Assembly: GCA_022775005.1 (NCBI GenBank)
Contig: JALFJR010000035.1
Location: 1-64,000, forward strand
Length of the DNA stretch: 64,000 nt
Direction of reading: 5' to 3'
From: Parabacteroides sp.
GTDB taxonomy: Bacteria; Bacteroidota; Bacteroidia; Bacteroidales; Tannerellaceae
Shown here: positions 62,717 through 64,000 of the stretch, piece by piece
Layout: each line of letters opens with the position of its first letter
How positions within the stretch are numbered: position 1 is the first letter of the stretch
Program-made: the position numbers and the translations under genes
The notes under the pieces: generated by a model
Database searches by the model: none
Told to the model about the DNA's origin: nothing
The model's input: only the letters and a program-made list of their open reading frames with translations

Positions 62717-63820
62717 ATGAAGTATCTCTTTTTTCTGCTTCTGCCGTTGGCCTATCTCGCAGGCAACGTCTATCTCTTTTTCCGAGGGAAAGCGGCCTTT
62801 GCCGCCCAGTCCACGGGAGTAAAGGTGTTGTTACTCATCATCTTCCTCTGTTGTGCATTGGCCTTCTTCGGAGCTTTTTTCCTACGGCAAGTGCACCTGC
62901 CCTCCACGGTGGCTCAGCTCATCGAACAGATGGGCTCCGGTTGGTTGGTCTTTACGCTTTATATGGTGATTGCCCTGCTGCTTTTGGATCTCTTGAAACT
63001 CTGCCATTTACAGCTGACCTACGGGTTTCATTTCGCACTCTTCACCGTATTGAGCCTACTGGCTTACGGCAATTACCATTATATGCACCCCGTTGTGCGG
63101 GAGATCAACCGAACCATCCCGAAAGTGTTATCCGGTGAAGAGCAGACGCTCAAGATTGTCGCTATCAGCGATGTGCATTTAGGTTATGCCACCAACAAAA
63201 CGATGTTGCAGCGATACATCAAGCAAATCAATGCCCTGCGTCCAGACTTGGTGCTCATCGGGGGCGATCTGGTGGATCATGCCATCGAACCGCTTTGGCA
63301 GGAGCGGATGCAGGAGGAGCTTTCAGACATCCACACTCCTTTTGGCACTTACTTCGTGCCAGGGAATCATGATTTCATGAGTGGGATTCGTGAGGTACAG
63401 CGATTCATTGCCGAGACACCCATCGTTATGCTTCGTGATTCCGTCGTGTGTCTGCCCAACGGTCTGCAAATCGTAGGACGGGACGACCGACATAACCCGC
63501 ATCGCCAAAGCCTCTCCACCTTGACTGCCTCCGTGGATCCTGCTCGCCCGATCCTGTTGGTCGATCATCAGCCGTACGACTTGGCAGAAACCGCTCAGGC
63601 GGGTGTCGATCTGCAATTCAGCGGACATACCCATCGTGGGCAGGTATGGCCGATGAGTCTCTTGGTCGATCGACTATTTGAATGGAGCTATGGCAGCAAG
63701 GAGATAGGCGATTGCCTCATCTATGTCTCCTCCGGGCTATCCCTGTGGGGACCTCCCTTCCGCATCGGAACAGATAGCGAGATTGCGGTGTTCAACCTCA
63801 CCTTCCAAGCGGCGAAATGA
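62717..63820 (+). CDS. Membrane-anchored metallophosphoesterase
   Basis: 367-aa calcineurin-like phosphoesterase with three to four N-terminal membrane helices (YLFFLLLPLAYLAGNVYLFF, VLLLIIFLCCALAFFGAFFL) and a soluble domain with all metal motifs: VAISDVHLGY, LIGGDLVDH, VPGNHDFMSG, LVDHQPYDL and FSGHTHRGQVWP. Resembles YkuE/LpxH-like enzymes of Bacteroidetes that act on envelope phosphoesters; substrate unknown. The stop overlaps the next gene by 4 bp (ATGA). Confidence 0.92.
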   Translation: MKYLFFLLLPLAYLAGNVYLFFRGKAAFAAQSTGVKVLLLIIFLCCALAFFGAFFLRQVHLPSTVAQLIEQMGSGWLVFTLYMVIALLLLDLLKLCHLQLTYGFHFALFTVLSLLAYGNYHYMHPVVREINRTIPKVLSGEEQTLKIVAISDVHLGYATNKTMLQRYIKQINALRPDLVLIGGDLVDHAIEPLWQERMQEELSDIHTPFGTYFVPGNHDFMSGIREVQRFIAETPIVMLRDSVVCLPNGLQIVGRDDRHNPHRQSLSTLTASVDPARPILLVDHQPYDLAETAQAGVDLQFSGHTHRGQVWPMSLLVDRLFEWSYGSKEIGDCLIYVSSGLSLWGPPFRIGTDSEIAVFNLTFQAAK

Positions 63821-64000
63821 AAGTCTTCCTGCAGTCCATCTTCTTGCAACTGCTCTTGACTCCTTATATCGGTTATCGGGGGTATCAAGCATTGCCACCG
63901 AAACGTTGGCTTCGTTGGTCCTTCATCGGATTGTTGGCATTGGAGTTGGCGATTTTCCTGTTCGGATTCTGCTTCGTCAAGACCTTACCGGATCAGCTGT
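63817..64000 (+). CDS. Start of a second membrane-anchored protein, probably metallophosphoesterase (3' partial)
   Basis: Begins with ATG overlapping the stop of the preceding gene (ATGA) and is cut by the right edge after about 61 codons. The visible part (MKVFLQSIFLQLLLTPYIGY, then a hydrophobic segment near LLALELAIFLFGFCFV) matches the membrane-helix N-terminus of this phosphoesterase class, and tandem pairs of such genes are common. The catalytic domain is outside the window, so the function is inferred. Confidence 0.6.
   Translation, partial: MKVFLQSIFLQLLLTPYIGYRGYQALPPKRWLRWSFIGLLALELAIFLFGFCFVKTLPDQL

Overview
The window looks like a chromosomal segment of an anaerobic gut- or oral-type Bacteroidales bacterium, most likely of the Tannerellaceae (Parabacteroides-like). 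The evidence is a PorU/PorV type IX secretion pair, a quinol-linked fumarate reductase with a single cytochrome b subunit, many lineage-restricted DUF families (DUF2851, DUF3127, DUF3836, DUF6057, DUF6383), lipoprotein signals, an ISAon1/ISL3-like insertion sequence, and recurrent promoters of the Bacteroidetes type (-7 TAnnTTTG, sometimes with -33 TTG/TTTG 18-20 bp upstream). The genus is an inference. No rRNA, tRNA or CRISPR array was seen.

Layout. 1-1.6 kb: AbiE-like toxin-antitoxin pair, cut by the left edge. 1.6-5.5 kb: J-domain protein, S41 protease lipoprotein and Na/Pi symporter, all on the minus strand. 5.6-12 kb: ThrRS-like/uridine-kinase fusion, DUF2851, a DUF4160/DUF2442 pair with its own promoter, an Ig-like lipoprotein and a DUF3108 protein. 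12-20.5 kb: housekeeping genes (thioesterase, cysS, PAP2 phosphatase, GH3-like enzyme, phosphofructokinase, an acpP-fabF-rnc operon, purN). 20.5-21.6 kb: a 1.1-kb gene-free island packed with short tandem and inverted repeats. 21.6-26.9 kb: a secreted DUF6383 protein gene split by an IS; removing the IS and one copy of its 9-bp target duplication restores one frame of 1,285 codons. 27-35 kb: UDP-sugar dehydrogenase, Ca/Na antiporter, DUF3127, MerR regulator and M23 peptidase, divergent from alaS-aroB. 35-41 kb: FAH-family protein, porU, porV and ispF. 41-47 kb: a divergent EF-G paralogue, hemW, a zeta-toxin-like kinase with a 55-codon partner, DUF3836 and DUF2461 proteins. 47-54.5 kb: frdCAB, then dapB, lepB, a lepB-like gene lacking catalytic residues, and a WbqC protein. 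54.6-64 kb: fucosidase lipoprotein, heme-motif beta-propeller lipoprotein with DUF6057 membrane protein, GH9-deacetylase fusion, and two metallophosphoesterases (the second cut by the right edge).

Themes. Several genes serve the cell envelope and protein export (signal peptidases, T9SS sortase PorU and shuttle PorV, a candidate T9SS cargo, M23 peptidase, PAP2). Two paralogues have lost conserved catalytic residues (EF-G-like at 41 kb, signal-peptidase-like at 53 kb); these and the repeat island are the parts most worth a second look.
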